Shown piece by piece: positions 33,901 to 43,800 of a DNA stretch of 64,000 bases; the first letter of the stretch is position 1, and each line of letters starts with the position of its first letter. Position numbers and translations under genes: made by a program. The notes below the pieces were generated by a model. The model saw only the letters and a program-made list of their open reading frames with translations. It was not told the origin of the DNA and searched no databases. The stretch is taken from positions 28,589,191 through 28,653,190 of the forward strand of contig NC_088708.1 of the NCBI RefSeq assembly GCF_963576615.1, given 5' to 3'. The DNA comes from Watersipora subatra. Lineage: Eukaryota; Bryozoa; Gymnolaemata; Cheilostomatida; Watersiporidae.

Positions 33901-36900
33901 AATTTCTTTCCAATTGTGAATTATTTCTAATTGAATTTATTTTAGCAGCAAAACACTGCTCTGCTTTGTTTGCAAATATTGTGTAAATAATACAATAGTA
34001 TTACATGATGTAATCACCAATGAAAATGGAAGCTTTAGTTGGAGGGTCTGAGTGTCGTCTCTAATTTGTTTCGGTGTAAGGCAATAGAATGTGTGACAAT
34101 TCTCAGGTAAAGTTTGTCATTATTTTATTGTAACTTAGATATGTCAGCCACTGAGCTGAAGGAAGGTAAAGGATGTTCTATGTAGAGAAACTAAATGCTG
34201 TAGTTTTATCGTTTCTTTTCAAGTAGCCACATGCATGTAGGTAGGCCAACCACCCCTGCATTTTGTGTACCTGTAATAATATAACATTGAATTTGTTGAT
34301 TCTAATACTTCTATTCATAAACATATTCTAAAAATTCAGCGGTGCATTAAATTCCATGATCAGCCTACTTTCAGCATGCCTAAAATGCTACTACATAGCT
34401 ATCGCTGAACCGTCGATGACCATGCGAAGAGAGGGTCAAGGACAGAGCTCAGCCCATTTCTCATGGTCCTTTTTTGTATCCTTCTTTGAACACACGAACA
34501 TAAAGCCTCAATACTGGCTGTATCCTGGAACTAATTCAGGCTATACTGACTAACTCTGGTGTTCTGCTGCTGAGCGTCTGAAGGCTTCTGTCATTTCATT
34601 ACAATGTGCAATGGTATCTCGTTCCAAAATAAAGGCCTGGCTCATCTCATTATATGGTGCAATTATATCTCGTTCCATGAATTCTCCCATTACTCACCAT
34701 ACATTGCTACTGGTATGCTCTGCCTACTATTTTGGCATTTGGACAGCACCTGCCAGCATGTATAATCAAGTCTTCTGTCATATTTTGAGAGCACTTGGAC
34801 ACACCTTGTTATTGCTAGAACGCTTATACAACACATCTTTTTAATAAAATTGCAAGAGAAAGTCCTTAAAATTTACTGACAAAAATGTAACTATTAGATT
34901 CCTTGGGATTCCGCGCTGCTGGCAGCCTAGCTGACCTCAGTGTCCCCCCTCAGTCACGATATAAAGTTTCTAATTTGGCTTCCTCAGTATTTCCTTCATT
35001 TGTGTCGGTACTATTCAATACTAGGTTTGCTTTTTTGTTTTTCAAAATTTACTGACATGAAGTAATTATATTATTTTTACTTGCTTGCAGAAGTCAAACT
35101 CCACACATGGTGCCTGTATCTAGATCGTAAGGAGATTGATTATTCATGCGTTTGTGTGATTAGTTGAGATTGGCCTTTCATCCAATCATTTTTATCCTGC
35201 TGCTCATCACGATATACGCTTTTATTACACGCTTTTGGCTTGATGCTCCCACTCTAACAGCCTGCTTTCTCTACCATTGAAACTTCAGTAGCTGTTAAAA
35301 GTGTCTAGCATGTATCTACCAGTAATATAATGTCTTTTTATAGCAAGCAGCTTCATTTGGCTAAATACTTGAGTGGTCCGACTACTTCACGACGACTTGA
35401 TGGATATGTAATGTTTTGTTAAGCTGGAGGATCTTGCAGTTTATTTCAGCATCGGAAAGTTGAAAAGAAGAATATATCTTGGTTACCCAACAGTGCTTAC
35501 TCTCTAAGTTGTTAATAATACTTCTATACCTGTATATAACTAGTGCCATTGTCACAACTCAAGGTGGGGCGCATGACGAACCCCTTTAGCATGAAACGTA
35601 CACATGTGCACGTGAATTTTAAGGGTTTTTGCGAGTGGTAAACAATATCTGTAATCACAAACTGATCTGTAATCCTTTTGCTTGTTATACATCAGGAAGA
35701 AGAAGGATGAGTTATCGGAGGAAGAAAGAATACTAAAAGATGCAAAACACAAGCAAGCCATAGTTGCTGCTGAGAGGACTCGAGTCAATTATTTTAGGAA
35801 GAGAAACAATGCTGCCATCACCATTCAGAAGGCATGGAAAATGTGAGTCTCATCCACCCCCTCACAGACTTGGCTACTATATTTGGATATTTTCATCTAG
35901 AATGCATATTTATCAGATAGCAATTTAAAAGAAATCTTTTAATGATGTTGTCATCATTTAGCTCTGTGGTCATCTCTTGTTGGTATCATCAGTAATTTGG
36001 TCAAAATTTTTGTTACATGATGTTACGCCTTATCGATTTGGGACACATTTTCAGTTTGTTTGTTTCTTCATGTGTTCATAATTCCACCATCTGCAAGGCT
36101 TCCTGTACATTCTTATTTTACTGTTAACTGGTAGTTTTAGGATTTTCTTTGATTTGGCAGGTTCAAGTTTCGCACGCAGGGACTTATGAAGAATGCCAGA
36201 GATGCCATAAAGCTCAAAAGGCTAGATGCTGGCGAGCTTGAGTGGAAGAAGCAAATAGCTGCTTGCACAATTCAGTTAGCCTGGCGAAAATTCTTCAGGA
36301 GGAGGCTTCTGTCTACCCTGAATAGAAGCAACAATGCCGCGATGCATATGTGGGATCCAGAGATGCTGGCAGCCCGCCAGAGATCTCTCGTCGAGCAGAT
36401 ATATAGTAAGCATGACTCCTGGATGTAGAAAACCTGATGAAGGATAGGCATGTAGATATTTGAAATGAAATACATGTGTCTCATCATTTATACAGTAGAC
36501 GCTCCTATAACGTATACCTCCTATTACGTATTAATTTATATAAAGAATTTATATAAAGTTTTTGCTTCGTACAGCGTAAAGAATTCTATATTATGTAAAA
36601 AGTGTCAAGTCGGTGCGAATTCTCAAATTCGATTTCAATAACGAGAATCTCGTAGTTAATCATAAAAAGAGAAGATGGTGTTCATATAAGGAACTCTCAG
36701 ATATATATACCCTGACAATCTAGCTCACCGTTATTAGCTGCGCAATAATTCTAAAATACTAAAAGGCCATCTATTGGTGCAGGCGATGGAGTGTCGATAT
36801 ATCAAGCTTAATCGATATATCAAGCTGACTGTCACGGGCTTTAGTCTTGTCGAAAGCAATCTTTTCTTAGTCTCAAACCCTCTTAATGACACACCGCTCC

Positions 36901-37957
36901 TAATACGTATAGTAAAACTATATTTTTTGGTTTTTTTTTATTTTAGACATAAAATATTTTTTATAATATTTTTCCTTTGCAGAATAGATCTCGCTGTCTA
37001 AAACTGAGAAGCAACTGTGTAAGTTGATATTGAAGGTGTGCGCTCCCCTTATTGTAAAATTGCCGTAATTGTGAACCATAAACTGACTGAACTTGATAAA
37101 AAAAGTAAAAAACTTGTCGATACAAACTATTACTACTACAGTTACTGTACAGCCTTTAAATTAAAACAGTTAACTCTCATTTTATCCATCGTTTTTTTGA
37201 CGTCATCAAGCCGTTTGCACATGCGCTCGTTCACGAAAAAAGTTGCCATATTTGTAGAAAACGATCATTTTTCTTTTATTTAATAGTACTTTTTGGTGTT
37301 GTTTTGATACTATAATAAAAAAATTGCAAACAAAAGCATCGTTTTCAAACATTTATTGCAAAAGCTTCATGTTTTTAACGATAAAATTGTCTATAAATTG
37401 GCCGACAACGATAAAATAGCGTCACGAAAAAACGAAGGATTCCTTTTGGAAAGGCCAAAGGATTGAGTTTGGTAACATCTTAGAGCGGATCAGGCAATTT
37501 AGGTGTATTTTACTGTTCGTATAATGTAAAATCCCTATAACATAAACATTCCCGGAACAAATTATTTATGTTATAGGAGTGCCTTCAGTACTCGATAATT
37601 TAGATGGTTTTGCTAATTCGCCTCTCATTATTATATATCTAGATGAGACTGCTACCGATGAAAGCTAATCTGGCCCTGAAATATGGGTCTGAAAAAGAAT
37701 TTATTTCTTAGATAGTTGAACCAAAGAGGTTCTCTAGATGATGTTAGATGCCACTCATTACAGATGAGCAGTTGTACGCTCCTCACTGGCATCCTACTCT
37801 GACTGCTCCGTACAGGCCATATTGGACTCGCTGTCTCCCATCCTCGGCTGCTCTATCTTTCAACTTTGCCATTGAGCAATATTCTCACCCGAGGGAAATT
37901 TATGATCTCGGTAGTAAGATGTATATGGATGAACTTGACATGGAAATAGAGGGTTAG
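12503..37957 (+). CDS. INVS: inversin (nephrocystin-2), complete gene, 20 coding exons
   Basis: Coding exons: 12503-12937, 14786-14842, 15011-15122, 16127-16293, 18491-18664, 19936-20071, 20168-20298, 20409-20484, 20759-20877, 21622-21775, 24234-24441, 24735-24815, 25522-25739, 26286-26389, 28795-28886, 29378-29506, 35091-35126, 35696-35842, 36161-36405, 37764-37957. Every junction is GT-AG and phase-consistent; the total is 3015 nt, 1004 residues. Sixteen ankyrin repeats span about residues 183-711, with diagnostic inversin stretches such as GDQFGRTPLIFC, HTPLFGACEMGH, RTPLQCAAYGGYVNCM and YTPLDYALMGEHHDV. IQ-like motifs lie near residues 717-745, 846-868 and 891-915. In animals inversin is a scaffold of the ciliary inversin compartment with NPHP3, NEK8 and ANKS6, and a Dishevelled-binding switch between Wnt branches. 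Oddities: a 165-residue extension before the first conserved ankyrin segment, and an IQ1-IQ2 linker of about 100 residues against well over 300 in vertebrates. The start ATG has A at -3. Confidence 0.95.
13000..14785. other. inversin intron 1, no clear element
   Basis: AT-rich intron with a short AT microsatellite near 13090-13108. I see no other recognisable element. Confidence 0.5.
15011..26389 (+). CDS. INVS: inversin ankyrin-repeat block (12 exons)
   Basis: Exons 3 to 14 encode sixteen ankyrin repeats, seen as recurring T-A/P-L-H-W-A helices: QMHSAAVNGD, RTPLIFCTLA, RTALHWAAHKG, ETALHLSTRH, RTALHWAASYG, KTPLHWATST, RTPLHLAVEIG, RTPLHWASAL, ATPLHYAAQNN, RTALMWAASKG, LHAAALSGH, HTPLFGACEMG, SPLHWAALGG, RTPLQCAAYGG, MTALHWACSMG and YTPLDYALMG. 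Several repeats are split by introns in mid-helix, for example HW|AA across 24441/24735. Repeat count and order match vertebrate inversin, the part that binds other inversin-compartment proteins. Confidence 0.95.
15461..16052 (+). mobile_element. piggyBac-like MITE, copy 1 (3' truncated)
   Basis: Starts with TTAA then AGGTTGACTTGCAAC and matches the first two thirds of the copies at 22671 and 62335. Homology stops near 16052, so the right terminal repeat is missing. The remnant ends 75 bp before inversin exon 4 (16127), so the acceptor region of that exon abuts transposon DNA. Confidence 0.75.
17015..18116 (+). repeat. 1.1-kb dispersed repeat, copy 1
   Basis: Begins GCCCACGACCAAAGTG and ends GTTTGGTCGTGG, so the ends are short inverted repeats. 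The same sequence is present in reverse orientation at 46425-47518. Internally, a segment of roughly 112 bp (around 17283-17397, repeated to about 17505) is tandemly duplicated relative to the other copy. No long frame. The class is unknown: it could be a MITE with CCCACGACC ends, but homology continues a few dozen bases past the left end (CTAGAAATTC), so the limits are uncertain. It lies in inversin intron 4. Confidence 0.7.
18665..19935. other. inversin intron 5, nothing seen
   Basis: Ordinary AT-rich intron between the exons at 18491-18664 and 19936-20071, with no recognisable element. Confidence 0.5.
22220..23833. mobile_element. mariner-like MITE, family 1, copy B, split by a nested element
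   Basis: Left end TATGATCAAACCTCGACATA and right end (reverse) TACAGTCATTCCTCTACGCT are diverged forms of the TACAGTCATACCT terminal repeat seen at 41414 and 42652. The body matches 41414-42652 and 50085-50484, but is interrupted at 22671-23556 by a piggyBac-like MITE. TA occurs at both ends. It lies in inversin intron 10. Confidence 0.7.
22671..23556 (+). mobile_element. piggyBac-like MITE, copy 2 (nested)
   Basis: Both long terminal inverted repeats (about 120 bp, outermost GTTGACTTGCAACAAA) are present. The left flank is TTAA; the right flank reads TTAC, probably a decayed TTAA. It sits inside the family 1 mariner-like MITE, whose sequence resumes as TTTAATTTTGT right after it, so this insertion is the younger event. 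No transposase frame. Confidence 0.8.
24490..24610. repeat. GT-rich irregular low-complexity tract
   Basis: Alternating purine-pyrimidine sequence of TGTATG/GCATGC type with no strict unit. It follows inversin exon 11 by about 50 bp and gives spurious Cys/Val/Met-rich frames. Confidence 0.6.
24816..25521. other. inversin intron 12, nothing seen
   Basis: AT-rich intron; no element recognised. Confidence 0.45.
26412..27600 (+). repeat. 25-bp minisatellite, about 47 copies
   Basis: Unit close to GTTATTTATTCATATGTTAG followed by TAGAA. Copies differ mainly in the trinucleotide before ATG (CAT, CGT, GAT or TGT form), and in TTA/TTG and TTT/TTC changes. The last two copies decay. The array begins only about 22 bp after the donor of inversin exon 14. 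Blocks of seven to eight units recur in the same variant order near 27095-27285 and 27345-27510, which points to higher-order duplication. Confidence 0.95.
28156..28197. other. perfect 18-bp inverted repeat (hairpin)
   Basis: AATCCAGGCATAGAGAGG, a 6-nt loop TTAGCT, then its exact reverse complement. It lies in inversin intron 14. No flanking T-run or known stem-loop consensus is seen. Confidence 0.85.
28500..28690 (+). mobile_element. SINE-like repeat, copy 3 (diverged)
   Basis: tRNA-like head on the plus strand with TGTAGCAGATTAGATCGCC (A-box-like) and GGTTCCCAGATCGAATC (B-box-like), followed by a tail similar to the 5420 and 6690 copies (TGTAACTGGACAGATTACAA, then ACTTTGAGATTTATATAG). It ends about 105 bp before inversin exon 15. 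Confidence 0.5.
28795..29506 (+). CDS. INVS: inversin exons 15-16: first IQ motif and charged segment
   Basis: Exon 15 (28795-28886) continues SKVQ from exon 14 into AAFRGYRVRKGFLERK, an IQ-type calmodulin-binding motif, then HEQLRKDAAR, nearly the vertebrate sequence at this position. Exon 16 (29378-29506) encodes a highly charged Lys/Arg/Glu stretch followed by a Ser-rich tail (DTSDSASDSRPFSKR). Both junctions are phase 2. Confidence 0.9.
29880..30730 (+). repeat. 9-bp minisatellite, about 94 copies
   Basis: Unit GTTGTACTG with variants GTTGTACTA, GTTGTACCG, GTTGCACTA, CTTGTACCG and TCTGTACTA. Because the unit is a multiple of 3, two frames on each strand stay open for 200-313 codons (CTGCT, VVLVVL, STTST and QPVQ patterns). 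These are by-products of the array. A longer motif, GGTTGCACTACTTGTACCGG, recurs about six times, showing higher-order structure. It lies in inversin intron 16. Confidence 0.95.
31026..31445 (+). repeat. 20-bp minisatellite, about 21 copies
   Basis: Unit CCCTTTCACACCCGTTACAT, very uniform, with CCGG or CCTG variants and one shortened copy near 31141-31150. A three-unit (60-bp) reading frame gives the spurious HPFHTRYIPFTPVTSLS repeat. It lies in inversin intron 16, 300 bp after the 9-bp array. Confidence 0.95.
31460..33360. other. inversin intron 16, middle part, nothing firm
   Basis: No exon that fits the phase 2 to phase 2 gap was found. A 21-nt exon-like block at about 32,440 (ending GACTG|GTAAGT) would create a stop with the next confirmed exon, so it was not used. 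Three copies of a GATATATTGT unit lie at about 31,866-31,893. Confidence 0.4.
33377..33722. mobile_element. possible small TIR element
   Basis: GC-rich island in AT-rich intron. The left end GCGTGGTTCCCATATCGGCT and the reverse of the right end, TCTGGTTTCCATATACGCTG, are imperfect inverted repeats. About 345 bp, no coding capacity. A small tandem repeat of GCTTTAGCCTGAACCAG follows at 33,723-33,768. Superfamily not determined. Confidence 0.4.
35091..35126 (+). CDS. INVS: inversin micro-exon 17
   Basis: A 36-nt exon (RSQTPHMVPVSRS with the split codons) lies between TTGCTTGCAG and GTAAGG. Its phase (2 in, 2 out) fits both neighbours. The 5.6-kb intron before it contains two minisatellites. 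Skipping it would also keep the frame, so it could be an alternative exon. Confidence 0.65.
35696..36405 (+). CDS. INVS: inversin exons 18-19: second and third IQ-like motifs
   Basis: Exon 18 (35696-35842) encodes a Lys/Glu-rich helix and RVNYFRKRNNAAITIQKAWK, which aligns with the vertebrate region RKELFRKKNKAAAVIQRAW. Exon 19 (36161-36405) adds ACTIQLAWRKFFRRR, a further IQ-like repeat, then SLVEQIY before a donor GTAAGC. Reading through this donor would give a stop at 36426-36428. Splicing to 37764 keeps the frame and is preferred. Confidence 0.88.
36491..37590. mobile_element. mariner-like MITE, family 2, copy 2
   Basis: TIRs TACAGTAGACGCTCCTATAA (left) and, reversed from the right end, TACTGAAGGCACTCCTATAA, both with TA. 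Inverted relative to the copy at 369-1249. It is 1.1 kb with no transposase frame, in the last inversin intron. Short frames inside it are by-products. Confidence 0.75.
37764..37957 (+). CDS. INVS: inversin last exon
   Basis: Joins exon 19 in phase 1 (IY|NEQLYAPHWHP) and encodes a tail rich in aromatic residues (PYRPYWTRC, IYDLGSKMYMDELDM) up to TAG at 37955-37957. I do not recognise this tail in vertebrate inversin. The mariner-like MITE at 36491-37590 lies in the intron before it. Confidence 0.7.
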
Positions 37958-38529
37958 TATATTCCAACAGTATTTCCATTCAGCTTTTCAACCATCTGAT
38001 AAATTGTTGTAAACTCAGGTTCCATATTTTATTCAATCTAGATATATCTAGAGATATTCAATCTAGATTGTGATTTATTGTGAATAGTTATCAGGAAGAC
38101 GACTCCCATCATGTTATCTAGCGTAAGTACGCGCTTCTATTCGTTTGCTCCCATACTCCGTCTAGTAATATAGAGCTGCCTACCATAACCAGAAATATTT
38201 ATTTTGTTTACTATGTTGAAAGTTGAATGATCTTACACTTCAAGAGAGATGAACCCTTATGAGCTATGGACGTTATTGTTATTGGGTGTAAGGCATTGTT
38301 CGTTGATTCTATACTCTACATTTACCATTAATCTCTAATTTATCTCTGAATGACCATATTGAACCATAAAGAAAATGAAAAGCTTGTAGTTTATTACTTT
38401 GATTACATTAATTATTTTTTAAGCAAAGATTGTATTAAAATATATTTTAATATTTAATGCATGTTTCCACAAATACATGATTTGATTAAAACCATATCCT
38501 TCGCCAATATTTTTGCTAGTTCAAAACAA

Positions 38530-39170
38530 TAATAATACAGTGACACTGGTAATGGTGGTTGGAGTTGTCTCCATAGTAGTACTGTGATACTGGTAAGTTG
38601 GAGTTATCTTCCATTGTAGCACAGTGACACTGGTAAGTTGGGGTTATTCTCCATAGTAGTACAGTGACACTAGCAAGTTGAAGTTATTCTCCATATTAGT
38701 ACAGTGACACTAGTAAGTTGGAGTTATCCTCCATCGTAGTACAGTGACACTAGTAAGTTGGAGTTATCCTTCATAGTAGTACAGTGACACTAGTAGTTAG
38801 AGTTATCCTCCATAGTAGTAGTGACAATGGTAAGTTGGAGTTATTCTCCATAGTAGTACAGTGTCACTGGTAAGTTGGAGTTATTTTCCATAGTAGTACA
38901 GTGACACTGGTAAGTTGGAGTTATTTTCCATATTAGTACAGTGACACTGGTAAGTTGGATTTATCCTCCATGGTAGTAGTGACACTAGTAAGTTGGAGTT
39001 ATACTCTATAGTAGTACTGTGATACTGGTAAGTTGGAGTGATCTTTCATAGTAGCACAGTGACACCGGTAAGTTGGAGTTATTCTCCATAGTAGTACAGT
39101 GACGCCGGTAAGTTGGAGTTATTCTCTATAGTAGTACAGTGACATTGGTAAGTTGGAGTTGTTCTTCATG
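38530..39170 (+). repeat. 40-bp minisatellite in the likely inversin 3' UTR, about 16 copies
   Basis: Unit close to AGTACAGTGACACTGGTAAG followed by TTGGAGTTATTCTCCATAGT. Nearly every copy carries GGTAAGT, a strong 5' splice donor consensus on the plus strand. It lies 570 bp after the inversin stop and ends just before an AATAAA at 39201-39206, so it may be transcribed in the 3' UTR. Confidence 0.9.
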
Positions 39171-39200
39171 GTGAGTAAATATGCATGAAAAGTGAAGAAT

Positions 39201-39206
39201 AATAAA
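39201..39206 (+). other. candidate polyadenylation signal for inversin
   Basis: AATAAA about 1.25 kb after the stop. An ATTAAA near 38,436 is an earlier alternative that would exclude the 40-bp array from the mRNA. Confidence 0.3.
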
Positions 39207-40300
39207 ATATTCAGCTTGTTAAATATCATTGTCAGTCAATGAAGCACCATCTTACATGAACAGATGCATTGAGTACCCTTGACCTCAGTAGGGGTGGTGA
39301 TTGGTAACATTTACTTCTCTGCGGGATTTGAACTATCAATTCACCGAATGTATCGATATAAGCCATTATATTTTATTATAAGCGATGATCTAGTTAGGTA
39401 GACTATTAAAAATTTTCTCTCCTCTGCATGTGCAAGTTTTGTAGCAAGTTCCTATATTATAGGAGATCTGGCAAGATTGAAGATGACAGAGCGGGCAAGT
39501 GTAACACCAACTCACTACTCTTATAATATGAATGGCTGATACGGCACTATGTTTGGACCACAAAGACAAGTGCATTAAACGCATTGATTACTTCTATTAT
39601 TCTCTAACAGTCTCTTTCTGGATATAAAACATTTAGGTTGATTCTTCGGCAACGGCCGACTTGCATTATGTTTTATTTATTAGTATTCTTGGAGGTCTTC
39701 CAGCCACTGCGCCACTGATGAAATTATGTAGGTGCCTTTTTTGTTCATAGTATTTCTAAACCTTTATTTTAGAAAGTCTATTTATTATATGTCCTATTCT
39801 ATGTACATCTGACATGCAGCTTTATCAATCAATGACAATTCCGTCCAGTTTGTAACTGATATTATTGTATTGTACAATATTGACTATCTGTAAAATATAT
39901 AGTTTCAGGCGACACACTACTGGTAATGATTATTCAGAGAAAAATGCACTTGAATTCAGGAGTTATGATGTTTGATATGATGATTCACGTTTGGCAGTAG
40001 GGAAGATTAGTAAACAGAACGTACATGACATCTAAAAATCTCTACTAGACAAGCGACAGTTGATGAAAAGTTATTGATCAAAAATATTGATCCATATTAA
40101 ATTGTGAAGATAATAAATTATGATTCAAGAAACTAATGTCTGTCTAATGTAGGAATGTGAAGTAAGATGCAACGACCATAAATATTGGTAAATTCATCAG
40201 ATGCCTTAGACAAGCAGATGGAGCTGTCAGCAGGTGCAGCGCACAAATAGACCACACAACTGGTGAAACCATCTAAACGGCTGCTAAACATACAAGATGA

Positions 40301-40867
40301 TTAAAACAGTTGCTTGGCTCTCTTCATCTGCTGTTGCTTCCATACAGGTTTAGACATGAATTCTTCGTATGAGCATTCAAATAGATTCTGGAAATCTTCA
40401 GCGCTCAGGTACACCTGCAATTAATTTCAATGTAATAATCACAGTCAGATACACCTGCAAACAATGTCAATGCAGCAGTCAATTTTAAAAGGCAGACAAA
40501 TTTCTTAAGATTTATAATCTAACATGTATTAAGACTAAAAGCCCTTGTGTCAGATAGTAACAAACCTGAGAACTTTGAAAACTAAAGTGAGCATTTGATA
40601 ACATTTAGCTCGAGATATCTGAAACATCTATCATATAATGGCTTATGTTAAGTGAAAATGAATGGTGAAAAAACAGCATACCTCTCTCTGCGTTGCATCA
40701 ACGCCTTCTGGCAACTCATCTGGAGATTTAATCAATTGCTCATATGGATATTTAGCGACCTTTGAAAAGCTTATCTCCTGCCCCTCATTTCCATTGAGGT
40801 CGATTTTGGCAACACCCATGTTAGCCTCACCCAGTTCTTTCTTGAGCTCCTCGTATGTTTTACCTCT
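40301..40867 (-). CDS. villin last two exons: linker and headpiece
   Basis: Exon 40867-40682 begins [13 protein letters not shown], the end of the gelsolin core, and runs through the linker to [19 protein letters not shown], the sequence that leads into villin headpieces. Exon 40414-40301 encodes [19 protein letters not shown] and [13 protein letters not shown], then TAA. The core Phe residues, the conserved Trp and the basic KRAK patch of the F-actin site are in place, so this is a bundling (villin) and not a plain severing (gelsolin) protein. Confidence 0.93.
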
Positions 40868-43800
40868 CTAAATAATGGAAGGAACAACTTTAGAGATACA
40901 TGTCTATTATTTGTCTCAGAATAGCGTTTCACTAGCAACATACCGGCGACCTGGAAAGCAGTTAGGAACCAATACCATTGCCCAGCTAACCCCATTCCAG
41001 ATTGAACATAATTGAAATGTTTTGCATTGCTATCAACGAGCAACCATTGAAATGAGAGCTTCGGTAGAGCAAGCCCGTGGCATGGAGTTGAAGTCTATTA
41101 AAAAGCCTGCAAACTTCAAGCTTCACCCGACAATACCTTGATGAAATACCAACAAGAATTGGAAGCTTCGACAATGTTGTGAGTGTACAAGAAATAAGAC
41201 TGGTACCATATGGAATAAAAGTTGTTAAAGCTTGACCTTAGCGGTGAACCTTTACCAGTTTATGCTGCCACATATTAGCTAACACTGCCACAGATAGCAT
41301 GCATGTCCTTGACCTACCCACTCAGCCTTCGTCTGCAATGTGCAAGTTCAAAGCAACATCAGTAAATATGTAGGAACAGTGATGGATAACAGATATCCTT
41401 CAATAAACCCTAGTACAGTCATACCTAGACATACGAGCGTAATGTGTTCTGGGACTGAGCTCGTATGTCAATTTACTCATGTCTCAGGGCACTATTTTCT
41501 ATATAAAATAAATAGATAGAAATTAATCCGTCACCATACTATGAAAAAACCATATAAAACAGAATATTACGATGGAAAAACGTGTTTTTATTTGTTGTTA
41601 ATTCAGTACCTACGCTAACAAAGTAACAAATTCATATTTAGCTGTTAAACTATGCAATAAAAAATAACGTTACTATGTACACTATTGTAAGTTTTTACCT
41701 TTGAGACAAACATAGTGGCTAACGATCTTATTTTTCTTTAACTCCTTTGTTTAAAAAATCTCGTGTTATGCCTACACAACAACTTAACCAACTAAGATAT
41801 GTATTTTAGCCTTCGCACAATAAAATCTCAAACTAACTTGTCAACACATTACAACACTCGTCATTCCTTATTTTCATTATCTCTTACACTCTCCTATTCT
41901 ACTGGTGGCCATAGACGGGTTGCCTATCCGTGTGTCATCAGCGTGGAATTCCTTGCCAATTTGGCGAAGGAAAATTGATAGTCATGATGGTTTTAAGGCT
42001 GCTTTGAAGCTGTACTAGCTGGACTCTCTGGATAAGATTTGTTCTGATTTCTTCTGCTTAGACAACTATGTTTTCTTCATTAACAATTCATCTATTAACT
42101 CGGGCTCTGCATCTCGAATAGCCATGCTACTGCGCATATGGGCTCTCATTGCACGTTACTTTTTTATCATCTTGTTATGTTATGATTCAATGTAAATCAA
42201 ACAAACAAACGATGGTCTAAGAGACACTTGACAGCAAAGCGTTCGGAACACTAAACGTTTGTGAGGTTATGTAACAGAAACTTTGAATTTAATTTAAATA
42301 AATTTAGCTTACTAAACACACATTAAAGGTTTTAATATTTTACTAAACTTACTTAATTTGTATTGTTTTAATTTTTTATTAGCAGTTATCAGTTTGGTGT
42401 TTTTTGCATCGGGTTCACTGTAACTTTTAGCCAATCTTCAAGAACTTTTTTGAAAGTGATTTGAGGAAAATGATTGTGAGCGATGTTGCTTTCGAGGACG
42501 GCCTCTTACATACTTGGCCATGTAGTGGCCATCGGAAACCGGCTCGTATCTCAAAGATTACTCGTATCTCAAGGAAGATACTCGCTCGAAAGTCTGCTCG
42601 TATCACGATTTTCTTGTATGTGGGGGCACTCAAGTGTTGAGGTATGACTGTATTAGTGTACCATACAATCAGCAATTTTATTTGTTTATTGATTAGTGCA
42701 CGGGAGGACAACTGACGAAGGTGCCCAAAAGTTGATAGTCACAAAAACCACAATCATTTACAATTACAAGCTAACCTGGTAGATATCTCTATCCCAAAAT
42801 CCAAAGTACCCTGTAAAGTTCGGAGGCTCAAAACCTTGTTTAATACGTATTATTGCAGTGTCTGTATCTCGCCCTGATGGATCTGTTCGCATATATTCCT
42901 AAAAAACAATGAAAAGTGATTTTGAGCAAAACATCAACCATAACACAAAATTGACATGGTATTTAGTTAGGAAGAGAATTGTGGAACCAATGAGAGATTA
43001 TGCAGACTTGTGAACTGACAACTCTAAAATAATGTAATGAAAGAGACACCCTGACAACGAAAGTCAGTAGTAGGAAAACAATCATTGAGACACATTGGAG
43101 GCATTCCATATTTTGATAATTAATTAAACCAAACTCGCAGAACTTCAGCAACAACTACTAATTATATTTTTGACGCATCCTTATGTCAGTGCTAAGATCG
43201 AAATATGGAGAAATGGTAGCTATTCAACATGAACATGTGAGAGAAATTCCAAAGGGCACAGCCTTGAAAGAAAGGACACTCAAATCTTTGGGTTTAAATT
43301 CATAGATATTATTGCCCTCTTTGTATCACTATGAGACAACACAGTACTCGACCATGAAGTTTCCTGCGGCTTATCATTTTTAGTACAAACTATTAATTGA
43401 CAGGGAATAGACAACTACCTATAGCCTATTATACTCCTACGAGCAACATGACTAGTACAGGACCAGCATCTCAAACTTAGCCCTATACATTGTGATCACC
43501 ATTCGATGAGTAAAGATACTACCATGAGTGAGCATAGACATAAGGTTGTACACCTGTCACCAACTGTCACTAGAAGCCATTGTGAGCAGTTAAGATTCTG
43601 ATTGGATAACATAATAGGCACAAAGTCTCATCTGATTAAAATAGTGCCTGTTTATAGCCTTCAAATTAAAGCAGCAAAAGGTAGGATCGTCAGCCCATCC
43701 TACCAGACCCTACCAGTGTCTGTGATTAATTGTTCCAATCATCAATCATAGTACATACTTACAATAGCTACACGCTCAGCATTCTCTTTCTCTGTTTTAT

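Noticed and set aside
36407..36428. Inversin ending at the stop at 36426-36428
   Set aside because: A donor lies at 36406, and splicing to 37764 continues the frame with protein-like sequence. Read-through remains a possible minor isoform.
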